From Aadella sp043822885 (GTDB lineage Bacteria > Omnitrophota > Gorgyraeia > Tantalellales > Tantalellaceae), in the NCBI GenBank assembly GCA_043822885.1, contig JBDRBI010000060.1:1-14176 (forward strand): a stretch of DNA of 14,176 nt. The letters are read 5' to 3'. The notes beneath the pieces were generated by a model. That model had not been told where the DNA came from. It ran no database searches and was given only the letters and a program-made list of their open reading frames with translations. This document shows positions 1 through 7,253 of the stretch, in pieces (position 1 is the first letter of the stretch; every line of letters starts with the position of its first letter). The translations under genes and the position numbers were made by a program.

Positions 1-1955
1 TATTTCTCCCCTATAGCCGAGGTTGTCAATTCTTCGAGATTAAAAACATTGGTCCTTTGTTCGGTAAAATACGACTTTACTTCTACCAGATTTATATCTT
101 CGCCTTTCCTATATATGCCGTCTTTTGGTCCCAGAACATAACTTACGGTACAATTTTCAAGATCCGACCCGTTCTCAAGTACAAGCCCTCCCCAAAATTC
201 TCCTATTTTCTCGCTTTCGGAAGTGAATATTATTTTTTCATCTTTTGTCCCCCGCGCCGATATCTTACCGCTTATCTGAACACGCGGCTCGGACTTTATA
301 GTAACCCCGGGTTTTAAGGTAAGAGAAGCCGCGTCATCGGCATCTATGGAAATATTTACAGCGTACTTTCCCTTATCCCACGTAACATCACAGCTTATTT
401 CCCCGTCTTTTATCTCGGTAATGTTTCCGAATCCGTTCTCACTGATCATGTTACCGATCATACTGCTGTTAGCGCTTGTCGAGATGCCGCGTCCTTTATT
501 TTTGCTTATTTCATTATCCGATATATCTATATATGTTCCCGCCGCGACATCGCCCGCGTATATGCCGTCATTTCCGTTATCGGATACCTTGTTTCCCGAT
601 ACTAAAACTTTTGCCGTATTAGAATTACTCCGTATCCCTATGCCGCTTGATAGATTGTTTCCCACCGTACTCTTGGTAATAACGGAATTATCCCGAACGG
701 ATACCGCGTCACTGCCGCCCGAGCCGGCATACTCGATATTTGAATTTTTTATTACCGAACCGTCCTTAGCGTCTATCCCGCGCCAATTGCCGGCTTTAGC
801 GTTCTTTTGATCGGAAGTAAAAAAAATAGGCTTATCATCATCCCCTTCGGCCAGGATCTTTCCCGATATGGATGTCGACCCTTTTTTAAACCTTAGTTCG
901 ACTCCCGGCTCGATGATCAAGGCCGAACCTTCGGCTATTTCTACATCAGAACTCACAAGATACGGACTTCTGTCCGCTGAAAGCGTAAGATCCCCTTTTA
1001 TTTTATCGGGTATATCCGTTCCGGGAAGAGAATCAGGTACCGAAGAGACTTCTCCGGAAAAAGGCGTTTCATATTCCGGAAGCACGGCGGTTACGACATA
1101 GTACCATTCGGCGCTGCCCGAATCACTGTCGGTATATGGGCTCCTTTTTACGGCATCTTTGTTTATTTTCTTATAATTATTTTTCGATGTATTCGATCTA
1201 TAAATATTGTACCCTACGACTTCTCCGTCATCCAGATCATCCCAAGAGACCGTCGAAGCGGTTTTACTTCTTTTAGAGCGTACATTACCGGGGCCTTCAA
1301 AAAACTTCATTTTACCCTCGGTATTAAGAAAATACGAGATGTAAAAGATAAGGGGTTTACTTTCACCTCCCCATATGTTCCTGGAAGTAAATACCAGCAC
1401 ATTAAGTCCCGGAGACAGCTTTCTGTAAGTTTTCCATCTCGTACTATAGGTGCCTTTTTCGGCTATCTCCCCGTTGATGTATACGGAACTATAAACATCT
1501 TTTTCTCCGCTGAATTTTTCGAATTTTTCATTGGTAAAACTATACATAGTGTCTAATCTCGGAGGTTTGGGAATACTCATAACACCGCGGATCTCTATTT
1601 TAAATTTGTTTTGCGGAATATTGAAAAGTAGTATCTTCTTCGCGTATATGGGAACATCCCTGTACATTATACGAATAGTGCCTCTATTTACGACAGGGTT
1701 ATCAAGTATAATGTACTTAATTATATATACCCCTTTATCTATCGGGGCAGCTTTAATTTTCTTGTTCCCCATCTCAAAAAAAATCTCGGCATTATCTATG
1801 TACGCTCTGTCATGTTTTTGGATAACAAAGACCTCGATCGAAGTCTTTGAAGCTTCGCTTTTACCCTGCGCGGCAAAAGCCGCACAAGCCGTAAAAAGAA
1901 GAGTGAACAGTACCAGTATGGCACTATATGTTTTTGGGTAGATGCCTGCGCTCAT
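1..1955 (-). CDS. Secreted FnIII / right-handed beta-helix protein, 3' end outside window
   Basis: I read an uninterrupted frame of 651 codons from an ATG at 1955 to the window edge, so the C-terminus is missing. The N-terminus is a signal peptide (hydrophobic residues about 11-29). It could be cleaved after AFA, or Cys24 could be a lipobox cysteine. Two beta-sandwich-like segments follow (about 36-125 and 145-210), then a fibronectin type III-like domain (about 220-308, with SWDD, GYNIYRS and EWYYVVTA). The rest is parallel beta-helix. A module of about 90 residues occurs twice (about 321-410 and 519-606), each with a PGV turn, ISGKI, an [I/F]FTS strand and a W-x-G turn, separated by N/D/G-rich helix rungs (about 411-510). 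The start codon overlaps the gspM stop (TAATG), so translation is probably coupled to the secretion genes. The family suggests a surface or carbohydrate-binding role, but I see no catalytic site and assign no enzyme activity. Confidence 0.85.
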   Translation of the reverse strand, partial: MSAGIYPKTYSAILVLFTLLFTACAAFAAQGKSEASKTSIEVFVIQKHDRAYIDNAEIFFEMGNKKIKAAPIDKGVYIIKYIILDNPVVNRGTIRIMYRDVPIYAKKILLFNIPQNKFKIEIRGVMSIPKPPRLDTMYSFTNEKFEKFSGEKDVYSSVYINGEIAEKGTYSTRWKTYRKLSPGLNVLVFTSRNIWGGESKPLIFYISYFLNTEGKMKFFEGPGNVRSKRSKTASTVSWDDLDDGEVVGYNIYRSNTSKNNYKKINKDAVKRSPYTDSDSGSAEWYYVVTAVLPEYETPFSGEVSSVPDSLPGTDIPDKIKGDLTLSADRSPYLVSSDVEIAEGSALIIEPGVELRFKKGSTSISGKILAEGDDDKPIFFTSDQKNAKAGNWRGIDAKDGSVIKNSNIEYAGSGGSDAVSVRDNSVITKSTVGNNLSSGIGIRSNSNTAKVLVSGNKVSDNGNDGIYAGDVAAGTYIDISDNEISKNKGRGISTSANSSMIGNMISENGFGNITEIKDGEISCDVTWDKGKYAVNISIDADDAASLTLKPGVTIKSEPRVQISGKISARGTKDEKIIFTSESEKIGEFWGGLVLENGSDLENCTVSYVLGPKDGIYRKGEDINLVEVKSYFTEQRTNVFNLEELTTSAIGEK

Positions 1956-2500
1956 TATTCAAGAATAACGGTTTTTGAGGCTAAAAAACTACAATTCATT
2001 ATTTCGGAATTTTTCTCTTTGGGCCTTATACGGGCGTTTTCTAGTTTTAAAATTTTTCGCGAACTTTCTATCTCATGCATAAAAGATAATATCTGGCTCA
2101 TTGTTCCTTCGCAATCGATCTTGACAAGATATTTTTTGAATATTCCCTCACTTTTAGTTCCGGCGGGAGCCGAATCTATCAGATATACCTCACTTGCCGC
2201 GGAAAGATTTTCTATTTCCCCTAAGAGATCCGCAAGTTCGTCCTCGGAAGGTAATGCCTTAAAAGAATACTTGCCGTACATCTCCAGCTCTTTGCTGATC
2301 CTTTCTTTATTTGATAATATGCGCGTGTTATTTATGAGTCTGTTCTTTTTCTCTTCGATCTTTTCGTTCAACATCCTTATCTTGGAGATGATCGGCCCCA
2401 GTATTATCCTATCCAAAAGCATAACCGATATGATGAGAACGGCTGCGGTAAGAGCCGTTCTTTCACGCGGCGCTAATTTTGAAAAAAACTTGTTTAACAT
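1955..2500 (-). CDS. gspM: T2SS inner-membrane protein, GspM/PilO-like
   Basis: This 181-residue protein has the GspM/PilO layout: a short basic cytoplasmic N-terminus, one membrane segment (about residues 17-36), a charged coiled coil (about 38-75), and a small C-terminal alpha/beta domain likely in the periplasm. In T2SS, GspM pairs with GspL and helps couple GspE to the pseudopilus. The call rests on topology, length and position directly after gspL, since the family is weakly conserved in sequence. The stop codon overlaps the start of the next gene by one base. The gap to gspL is only 38 bp and has no repeat. An AAGG about 11 nt before the ATG is the only Shine-Dalgarno candidate and is poorly spaced, so coupling from gspL is plausible. 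Confidence 0.75.
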   Translation of the reverse strand: MLNKFFSKLAPRERTALTAAVLIISVMLLDRIILGPIISKIRMLNEKIEEKKNRLINNTRILSNKERISKELEMYGKYSFKALPSEDELADLLGEIENLSAASEVYLIDSAPAGTKSEGIFKKYLVKIDCEGTMSQILSFMHEIESSRKILKLENARIRPKEKNSEIMNCSFLASKTVILE

Positions 2501-2538
2501 AATTTAGTCGACCTTCTCTCTTTACACGGGTCGGAGTG

Positions 2539-3996
2539 TTAATGCCCCGCGACCTTACCGGTTATCTCAAATATCGCTATATCTTTATCTTCTTCTTTCC
2601 GTTTTGATGTATATTTCGCGACTACTTCCTCAAAAAAAACCGATTCCTCCATTATTCCTATGAACGTGAATATGGATGACATGGAATCGGCAAAACCTTT
2701 TATTGAAAATTCACCGTTCGTTTCTACTCTTATATCGGAAAAATATGTGTTCTTCGGCAGAATGTCATGCAGTTCCGCGATAAGATTAAGCATATACCCC
2801 TGTTCCGCTAGGTATCGCTTCACTTCTTTTATCTTTGTCATATGTTCTTCCATCCGCTCGACATCCGGCACCATAGCCTCCACCTGATGATCTAGGCGTT
2901 TCAGATACAGACTTTTAAAATATATTTTACTGACCACCAAACTGCATACCAAAGCCATGATCATTATTACCTGAACCCCGGCTTTAAGTATATATTTGCT
3001 TCTTTGTTCAAGTTTATGCCTGAATTTTACTTCTTCCGGAAGAAGGTTGACCTTTACCTTATCTTCGGCCAGAAGCGTTGTGATAACATTCAGGAATGAC
3101 ATGCGTCCGGCTTTTTCTTTTAAAATTTTCTTTACCTCGGCATCTATAGGCAGGTTTTCATAATAGGGTATTACCTGCGCCGGAACATGCAAAGTAGAGT
3201 TGATCCTCTCTCCCATATTCCTTATGCCTTCAGTGGCTCCTATAATAAATATCTTTGTCGGAACAGTCTCTATATCTTCTCCCTGATATGTCTCCATCGA
3301 AAGTTTTATCTGTTCGATAAATTTACTGCCGCTTCTTTCTCCGTCAGAGAGAAAATGCTCCGCCCCTATCGGCATACTTCTGACAAAAAGAACTTTGTTT
3401 TTCATTATCACGATGAAATCCGTATAATCATCATCGACATGAGCGATTATCATCGGAGTGTCTTCTTGCCCTGTCCTGAGTATAGCGGGATAAGAAAGGG
3501 CAAAAGCTTCGGGACAAAATATCATATTCTCGGCTTTAAGCCTGGCTACATTCAATATCTCAAGCTGTTTCGTTATAACATTGCGATTCACTATGATGAG
3601 TAATATTTTCGTATAAGTTTGCTTGTAAAGACCGATGTTTATATAATCCGATACGATCTCTTCTCTGGCAAACGGGGTATGCCGGCCGGCCTGGAGTTTT
3701 ATGATCTCTTCGACTTCTTTAATATCACGTGAAGGTACCTCGATATTTTTCGTCATCACTATGCGATTGGGTATAGTGCAGAAAATGGTGGGATTTTTGA
3801 TATTGATCTTTTCAAAATATTTGGAGATAATGCCGCTTATTTCCGTGTCCGCAATACCGCGAATATTGTGGTCATAGACCCCCGCTATCTCTCTTTTCAA
3901 GCTTGAGACTCTCGCGTGTACTATTTTTAAATGATGCCCGCTTATGTCTATAGCGAATATATCTTTATGAGCAAGCATTCCAAAAGCAACATTCAT
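2539..3996 (-). CDS. gspL: T2SS assembly protein GspL-like (PilM-PilN fusion)
   Basis: The protein has 485 residues. Residues about 12-280 read as an actin-like PilM/GspL cytoplasmic domain (FAIDISGHHLKIV at the start, CTIPNR, an EEIIKLQAGRHTPFA helix, and FIIGATEG near the end). A PilN-type NLLP motif lies at 318-321 just before a single membrane helix (about 337-358). A coiled coil and a ferredoxin-like periplasmic domain follow to the end. PilM and PilN are separate proteins in type IV pili, while one chain with this order is the GspL arrangement. Its family role is to hold GspE at the membrane and join it to GspM. The start at 3996 has no clear Shine-Dalgarno; a TAGTTTG-like heptamer repeat occupies that position. 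Met7 (3978) is an alternative start just before the first actin-like strand. Confidence 0.8.
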   Translation of the reverse strand: MNVAFGMLAHKDIFAIDISGHHLKIVHARVSSLKREIAGVYDHNIRGIADTEISGIISKYFEKINIKNPTIFCTIPNRIVMTKNIEVPSRDIKEVEEIIKLQAGRHTPFAREEIVSDYINIGLYKQTYTKILLIIVNRNVITKQLEILNVARLKAENMIFCPEAFALSYPAILRTGQEDTPMIIAHVDDDYTDFIVIMKNKVLFVRSMPIGAEHFLSDGERSGSKFIEQIKLSMETYQGEDIETVPTKIFIIGATEGIRNMGERINSTLHVPAQVIPYYENLPIDAEVKKILKEKAGRMSFLNVITTLLAEDKVKVNLLPEEVKFRHKLEQRSKYILKAGVQVIMIMALVCSLVVSKIYFKSLYLKRLDHQVEAMVPDVERMEEHMTKIKEVKRYLAEQGYMLNLIAELHDILPKNTYFSDIRVETNGEFSIKGFADSMSSIFTFIGIMEESVFFEEVVAKYTSKRKEEDKDIAIFEITGKVAGH

Positions 3997-4000
3997 AATT

Positions 4001-4032
4001 TAGTTTGTAGTTGGTAGTTCATAGTTCGTAGT
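4001..4032. repeat. Heptamer tandem repeat between gspK and gspL
   Basis: On the plus strand, four consecutive heptamers begin TAGTT (TAGTTTG, TAGTTGG, TAGTTCA, TAGTTCG) and are followed by TAGT. The repeat ends 4 bp before the gspL start codon and covers the usual ribosome-binding position. Confidence 0.85.
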
Positions 4033-4064
4033 GAAAATAAAAACCGGGAACATCACCCAATAAC

Positions 4065-4154
4065 CGTCATTGCGAGGAGCATAGCGACGAAGCAATCTCT
4101 GTACATTAACATGTCTATTGAGATTGCTTCACCCCTTCGGGGTTCGCAATGACG
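4065..4154. repeat. Palindromic repeat, copy 1 (overlaps gspK 3' end)
   Basis: This 90-bp interrupted palindrome starts CGTCATTGCGAGGAGC and ends GGTTCGCAATGACG. Inner arms GAAGCAATCTC and GAGATTGCTTC flank a short centre containing TTAACATGTCTAT. The centre and right arm are nearly identical to copy 3 at 6571-6665. The right arm enters the gspK reading frame. Confidence 0.9.
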
Positions 4155-5235
4155 GGGTTTCCCCGTTCACCTCAGTTTTCGGCAACGGGTCTATCTGATA
4201 TCTTTCATGCCAGTATTTTATCGCGTTCTCACCGCTGTCCACCATAGCTCTATCATACACACAAACCACTTCAAGAACCTGGTCTTTTGTTCCTACCCTT
4301 CCGACGCTTCTTATCTCAAAAAAGCCGGAGACCGTCGAAAGAATGCCCGCCGAAGATAGATTGCTCAGCAATGCGACTTCTTCCGCGCTTACGGATATCG
4401 CTTGACTTAATTCCGCGGTAATAGTTCCGGCTGTTGTGAAAATATTATCGTCATAGGTCCCTTCTTCTCTGTCCATACCGGCTCTAAATTTCATGATCTT
4501 TCGTACAAGTGTTTTGTTCAATCCTAAAGCGGCCAAGACCGTTTCCCTGGCGGTATTTATGTTGATCTTACCGCTTCCGTATATGGTAACATACGGGATT
4601 ATGCTTTCATATATTTCTTTTGTCATTCCCCGTACTAAGAAAAGTTCAGAGAGGACTTCAAACTCGCTGTTTTTTGACGGATAAGGATCTTTCAGGCTCA
4701 TATAATACCGTGATTCTACTCCGTTGAAAAGCGGAAAATCATCTTTGTCTCTCCAATCGACTATCGCGGCGGCGAGGTCGTCGGCATTTTTTTTGTCGAG
4801 GTCCGTGGTAATTTTTATAATAGCGCTTATCTCTTTGTATCCGGCTTTGTTAAGACTTATCCTGCTTTCACAATCCGAGACGCCGTACCATCTTTTTATT
4901 TTTTCAGAATCAGTGTCCAAATAATCATATCCCACATAGCATTCTCCGTTCCCTATTTTTTTATCCACATAACGATTAGTCCCGATACCCCCCAGGTCCG
5001 AGATCTGGTCATAGGCTGGATTAGGGCCTTTAGCCGCTATTATTATTATCGCTTTTTCTATACCCGCTTCGGCAATATATCTGAGCCTATCGCGATCTCC
5101 TATTTTACCCACAAAAGTCATCTTCCCCCGCGAATCTACCCCCATCATAACCGCGAATAGGGTTAAGACAGAAAGCGCCCACATAGCTATTATCAGAACA
5201 CTGCCCTTTTTATGTTTTGTCATTAATGTCCGCAT
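4129..5235 (-). CDS. gspK: T2SS minor pseudopilin GspK
   Basis: With the start at 5235 the protein has 368 residues. It has a short basic leader ending KKG, then a hydrophobic helix (SVLIIAMWALSVLTLF) lacking the Glu5 of other pseudopilins, as usual for GspK. The body matches the T2SSK family: AAAIVDWRDKDDFPLFNG, a Y-Y then PYPSKNSEFEVLSEL stretch, and KININTARETVLAALGL, a helix-hairpin-helix-like part. GspK caps the pseudopilus tip with GspI and GspJ. The frame is open to 5301 inside gspJ, but I prefer 5235 because its ATG comes one base after the gspJ stop and gives a normal leader; 5223 is also possible. The last seven codons and the stop lie inside palindromic repeat copy 1, so the tail SLRTPKG is repeat-encoded. 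Confidence 0.88.
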   Translation of the reverse strand: MRTLMTKHKKGSVLIIAMWALSVLTLFAVMMGVDSRGKMTFVGKIGDRDRLRYIAEAGIEKAIIIIAAKGPNPAYDQISDLGGIGTNRYVDKKIGNGECYVGYDYLDTDSEKIKRWYGVSDCESRISLNKAGYKEISAIIKITTDLDKKNADDLAAAIVDWRDKDDFPLFNGVESRYYMSLKDPYPSKNSEFEVLSELFLVRGMTKEIYESIIPYVTIYGSGKININTARETVLAALGLNKTLVRKIMKFRAGMDREEGTYDDNIFTTAGTITAELSQAISVSAEEVALLSNLSSAGILSTVSGFFEIRSVGRVGTKDQVLEVVCVYDRAMVDSGENAIKYWHERYQIDPLPKTEVNGETPSLRTPKG

Positions 5236-5236
5236 A

Positions 5237-5851
5237 TTACATGCTTTCTTCCACATTTTCTTCCTCATTGAAAAATTCCAATCTTCCCGCGGGTATATCA
5301 ACTGTCCTAATATGATCAGTTGTGTCTGCCGCGTTCTTTAAAAACATCTTTAGTCTTACTGCCTGCGGCAGATCATCTTTATATTCTTCCACCCATTCAT
5401 AGCTCTGGAAACTTTCATTGTAGGTGTAATAAAAAAATTTCGCGGAGACAACCCCTTTGAGCATTACTCTCTCTTCAGCTTCTTCCTCGTTTATAAGATC
5501 TATGAAATCAATATCTTGTCTGTTCATGGTCTCTTTTTTTTCATCAAAATAATAGGTAACAAGTCCCGGGGATTCCTGTCCGTCTTTTTTAAGCGTAAGA
5601 GACGGGATCGAGACAGAAATATCACTTCCACTAAAGCTTATCGATCCGAAACGGATAGCGTTTTTCACATCCATAGTAAATTTGTCGAAAAATATCGACG
5701 CGTCTTCTTCAAAACGAATATCGTTCACCCTATTCCAGAGAGAGAGACCGTTATTTATCACACCTCCCAGCACCATAGCTATAACCGATAGTATAGCCAC
5801 GACGACCATAGTCTCAATAAAAGTAAACCCTCGTTTTGTTTTTATATTCAT
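5237..5851 (-). CDS. gspJ: T2SS minor pseudopilin GspJ
   Basis: This 204-residue protein starts with a class III prepilin signal: KTKR, then cleavage after Gly8 before FTFIE with Glu13 as mature Glu5, followed by a hydrophobic helix. Size, the soluble beta-rich domain and position between the GspI-like and GspK genes support GspJ, a pseudopilus tip component. The leader is nearly the same as that of gspI (MN-I/L-KTKRGF), and the DNA around both starts is almost identical for about 20 bp. No good Shine-Dalgarno is visible. The upstream gap contains a 160-bp TIR-bounded segment whose left end is 25 bp from the start codon. Confidence 0.82.
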   Translation of the reverse strand: MNIKTKRGFTFIETMVVVAILSVIAMVLGGVINNGLSLWNRVNDIRFEEDASIFFDKFTMDVKNAIRFGSISFSGSDISVSIPSLTLKKDGQESPGLVTYYFDEKKETMNRQDIDFIDLINEEEAEERVMLKGVVSAKFFYYTYNESFQSYEWVEEYKDDLPQAVRLKMFLKNAADTTDHIRTVDIPAGRLEFFNEEENVEESM

Positions 5852-5875
5852 AATGAAAAACAGTTTTAAACTTCC

Positions 5876-6035
5876 GTAATAGTTCAGTTATACAAGATAG
5901 AATCGTCTCAAACTGTCATTGCGAGGGCGCTTCAGCGCCCGAAGCAATCTATTCTAAAATCATGGAGATTGCTTCGCTTCGCTCGCAATGACGCGGGCTG
6001 CGGTATTTTATCACTGGAAACAACTGAACTATTAC
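5876..6035. mobile_element. Putative MITE-like element containing palindrome copy 2
   Basis: The 14-bp inverted repeats GTAATAGTTCAGTT (5876-5889) and AACTGAACTATTAC (6022-6035) match perfectly. The 8-bp direct repeat AAACTTCC touches them on the outside at 5868-5875 and 6036-6043. This is the layout of a small non-autonomous transposon with a target duplication. It encodes no protein. The terminal repeats resemble the low-complexity TAGTTCA heptamers seen elsewhere here, so chance or slippage is the alternative. Confidence 0.5.
5915..5992. repeat. Palindromic repeat, copy 2 (gspI-gspJ gap)
   Basis: The outer arms GTCATTGCGAG and CTCGCAATGAC and the inner arms GAAGCAATCT and AGATTGCTTC are those of copy 1, around a different centre. 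A short nested hairpin GGCGCTTCAGCGCC lies in the left arm. The remainder of this 318-bp gap holds the enclosing TIR-bounded element, two tandem repeats and a pyrimidine-rich stretch at about 6084-6118. Confidence 0.9.
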
Positions 6036-6048
6036 AAACTTCCTTATT

Positions 6049-6080
6049 GGTCACCTAGTCACCACGTCACCAGGTCACCG
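6049..6080. repeat. Octamer tandem repeat GGTCACC type
   Basis: Four 8-bp units (GGTCACCT, AGTCACCA, CGTCACCA, GGTCACCG) lie in the gspI-gspJ gap. They are complementary in sense to the GGTGAC heptamers at 6120-6147, so the two arrays can pair as a long imperfect stem around a loop of about 40 nt. Confidence 0.8.
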
Positions 6081-6119
6081 GTTTCTATCTTCTATTTTCT
6101 CGCTTTTAACTTCTATCTC

Positions 6120-6147
6120 AGGTGACAGATGACTGGTGACTGGTGAC
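6120..6147. repeat. Heptamer tandem repeat downstream of gspI
   Basis: Four heptamers (AGGTGAC, AGATGAC, TGGTGAC, TGGTGAC) lie about 22 bp past the gspI stop. This is the array closest to the stop codon in this gap. Confidence 0.85.
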
Positions 6148-6169
6148 CCGTTTTCCTGTTTATCCCGTC

Positions 6170-6550
6170 TTACCGTCTAATGTACGTCATTCGGCTGTTC
6201 TGCATCTTTTTGCTTCCCGCTTTCCAGCTAAAAAGGATCTCTACACTGTAAAGACCACGCACGCTATCCATCAATTTTATTTCACGAGTCCATTCCATGG
6301 GTTTCTTGTTCAAGGTTATAGAACCGCCCTCAGTACTCGGAAAAACATAACCGTTTGCCGTCAAAATAGATTTTTGTTCCCATACCATCTCATTCATCAG
6401 AGATTGCGTTCTCAGATAATACGGCAGACCGCTTGAAGCGTCAGCGATAAGAAGAAAAGATTCATATATGGTAACTATCCCTATAGAAAGAACGGCAACC
6501 GCTACCATCAGTTCAAATAAATTAAATCCTCGTTTTGTTTTTAAATTCAT
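6170..6550 (-). CDS. gspI: T2SS minor pseudopilin, GspI-like
   Basis: This 126-residue prepilin-like protein has leader MNLKTKRG, processing site G-FNLFE with Glu13 as mature Glu5, and a hydrophobic helix (about 12-30). The downstream part resembles GspI: an LMNEMVWEQ helix, an EWTREIKL strand, a final YSVEILFSWKAG strand, and an R-x-x-Y-ish end. GspI is the hub of the pseudopilus tip with GspJ and GspK, and the next two genes are those partners. GspH is a less likely alternative because the globular domain is short and lacks the usual GspH pattern. If this is GspI, no gspH lies between gspG and gspI. The ribosome-binding site is weak. Confidence 0.72.
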   Translation of the reverse strand: MNLKTKRGFNLFELMVAVAVLSIGIVTIYESFLLIADASSGLPYYLRTQSLMNEMVWEQKSILTANGYVFPSTEGGSITLNKKPMEWTREIKLMDSVRGLYSVEILFSWKAGSKKMQNSRMTYIRR

Positions 6551-6570
6551 GATATTTTTATTCGTGAACC

Positions 6571-6665
6571 GTCATTGCGAACCCGAGCGTATGCGAGGGT
6601 GAAGCAATCTCCGTAAATTAACATGTCTATAGAGATTGCTTCACCCCTACGGGGTTCGCAATGAC
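6571..6665. repeat. Palindromic repeat, copy 3 (gspG-gspI gap)
   Basis: This 95-bp copy begins GTCATTGCGAACCCGAGC and ends GGTTCGCAATGAC, with inner arms GAAGCAATCTC and GAGATTGCTTC. Its centre contains TTAACATGTCTAT, as in copy 1 about 2.5 kb away, which points to recent duplication or conversion. It ends about 20 bp before the gspI start codon. Confidence 0.9.
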
Positions 6666-6679
6666 AGAGATTCTCGCTT

Positions 6680-6714
6680 CTTTTGTGTTTTGCCTTTTAA
6701 ATTTTGGATTTACG
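6680..6714. repeat. Degenerate heptamer repeat downstream of gspG
   Basis: Five 7-bp units keep a T-rich core (CTTTTGT, GTTTTGC, CTTTTAA, ATTTTGG, ATTTACG). The array starts 8 bp past the gspG stop. It is the most degenerate of the arrays. Confidence 0.55.
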
Positions 6715-6721
6715 CCCCTCA

Positions 6722-7117
6722 TTATTTCCAATTCTTCACATCATCATCCGTTCCCGACTGTCCGTCCTTGCCTAGAGAATAAAGATCATAACTCTGCGGA
6801 CGGTGTGTCCCGGGGGATTTTAGCTTATACTCTCTCCCCCACGGATCTATCGGGTCTTTCTCAAGGTACGGCCCGTTCCAGTTAAAAGCCGATCCCGGTT
6901 TCACCAGTAAAGTTTTAAGATCGCCCGGATAATTCCCGTTATCCAATTCATAAAGTTTTATTGCCGTCGCGATATTAGCGTTTATGTCCGCGTTAGCGGC
7001 GGCTATGCGGGCCTGTTCGCTTCTTCCGGCAAGACGCGGTATCACCATAGCGCTAAGCGCGCCGATAATAATAACTACCAACATAAGCTCTATTAACGTA
7101 AACCCTTTATTCTTCAT
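6722..7117 (-). CDS. gspG: T2SS major pseudopilin GspG
   Basis: This 131-residue protein is a clear GspG. It has a short leader MKNKG, cleavage before FTLIE (Glu10 is mature Glu5), a hydrophobic N-terminal helix, the long helix with LYELDNGNYP, the DPWGREY motif at 91-97, and a C-terminal acidic loop (SLGKDGQSGTDDD, 114-126) matching the family's calcium site. GspG polymerises into the pseudopilus that pushes substrates through the secretin. The start has the strongest Shine-Dalgarno in the window, AAAGGAGG at 7133-7126, 8 nt from the ATG, which fits the need for many copies of the major subunit. A 61-bp perfect palindrome lies just upstream. Confidence 0.95.
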   Translation of the reverse strand: MKNKGFTLIELMLVVIIIGALSAMVIPRLAGRSEQARIAAANADINANIATAIKLYELDNGNYPGDLKTLLVKPGSAFNWNGPYLEKDPIDPWGREYKLKSPGTHRPQSYDLYSLGKDGQSGTDDDVKNWK

Positions 7118-7125
7118 AACTTACG

Positions 7126-7133
7126 CCTCCTTT
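7126..7133 (-). promoter_or_regulatory. Strong Shine-Dalgarno of gspG
   Basis: AAAGGAGG on the minus strand, 8 nt before the gspG ATG, is the best match to the anti-Shine-Dalgarno in this window. It lies 14 bp downstream of the 61-bp palindrome, so mRNA folding could affect access to it. Confidence 0.8.
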
Positions 7134-7146
7134 GTTTCACAGTTGA

Positions 7147-7207
7147 CATTTTCCAGGCCGGGACAGATACCAGGCCGGGCCTGGTATCTGTCCCGGCCTG
7201 GAAAATG
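7147..7207. repeat. 61-bp perfect palindrome with 1-nt centre
   Basis: The arms 7147-7176 and 7178-7207 are perfect reverse complements over 30 bp around a single G at 7177. Each arm contains CCAGGCCGGG or its complement twice, so the stem has nested symmetry. It is unrelated in sequence to the GTCATTGCG family. There is no T-run on the minus-strand exit side, so a simple intrinsic terminator is unlikely. A REP-type element (moved by a RAYT/TnpA-REP transposase) or a cruciform/protein-binding site fits better. Confidence 0.9.
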
Positions 7208-7222
7208 GGTCATCTTCTTTTT

Positions 7223-7250
7223 CTACCCTCTACCTTCTACCCTCTACCTT
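7223..7250. repeat. Heptamer tandem repeat downstream of the metallopeptidase
   Basis: Four heptamers alternate CTACCCT and CTACCTT (two 14-bp periods) and end 3 bp before the peptidase stop codon at 7254-7256. The minus strand is purine-only apart from T. Confidence 0.9.
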
Positions 7251-7253
7251 CTA

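Noticed and set aside
57..1941. Several plus-strand ORFs in the first 2 kb
   Set aside because: The minus strand is open for 651 codons with clear signal peptide, FnIII and beta-helix patterns; the plus-strand ORFs are its shadows.
5236..5301. Upstream start for gspK inside gspJ
   Set aside because: It would add a 22-residue tail before the basic leader and overlap gspJ by 65 bp; the ATG at 5235, one base after the gspJ stop, gives a normal leader.
7147..7207. The 61-bp palindrome as an intrinsic terminator of the peptidase gene
   Set aside because: No T-run follows the stem on the minus strand, and the genes on both sides look co-directional; termination cannot be excluded but is not supported.
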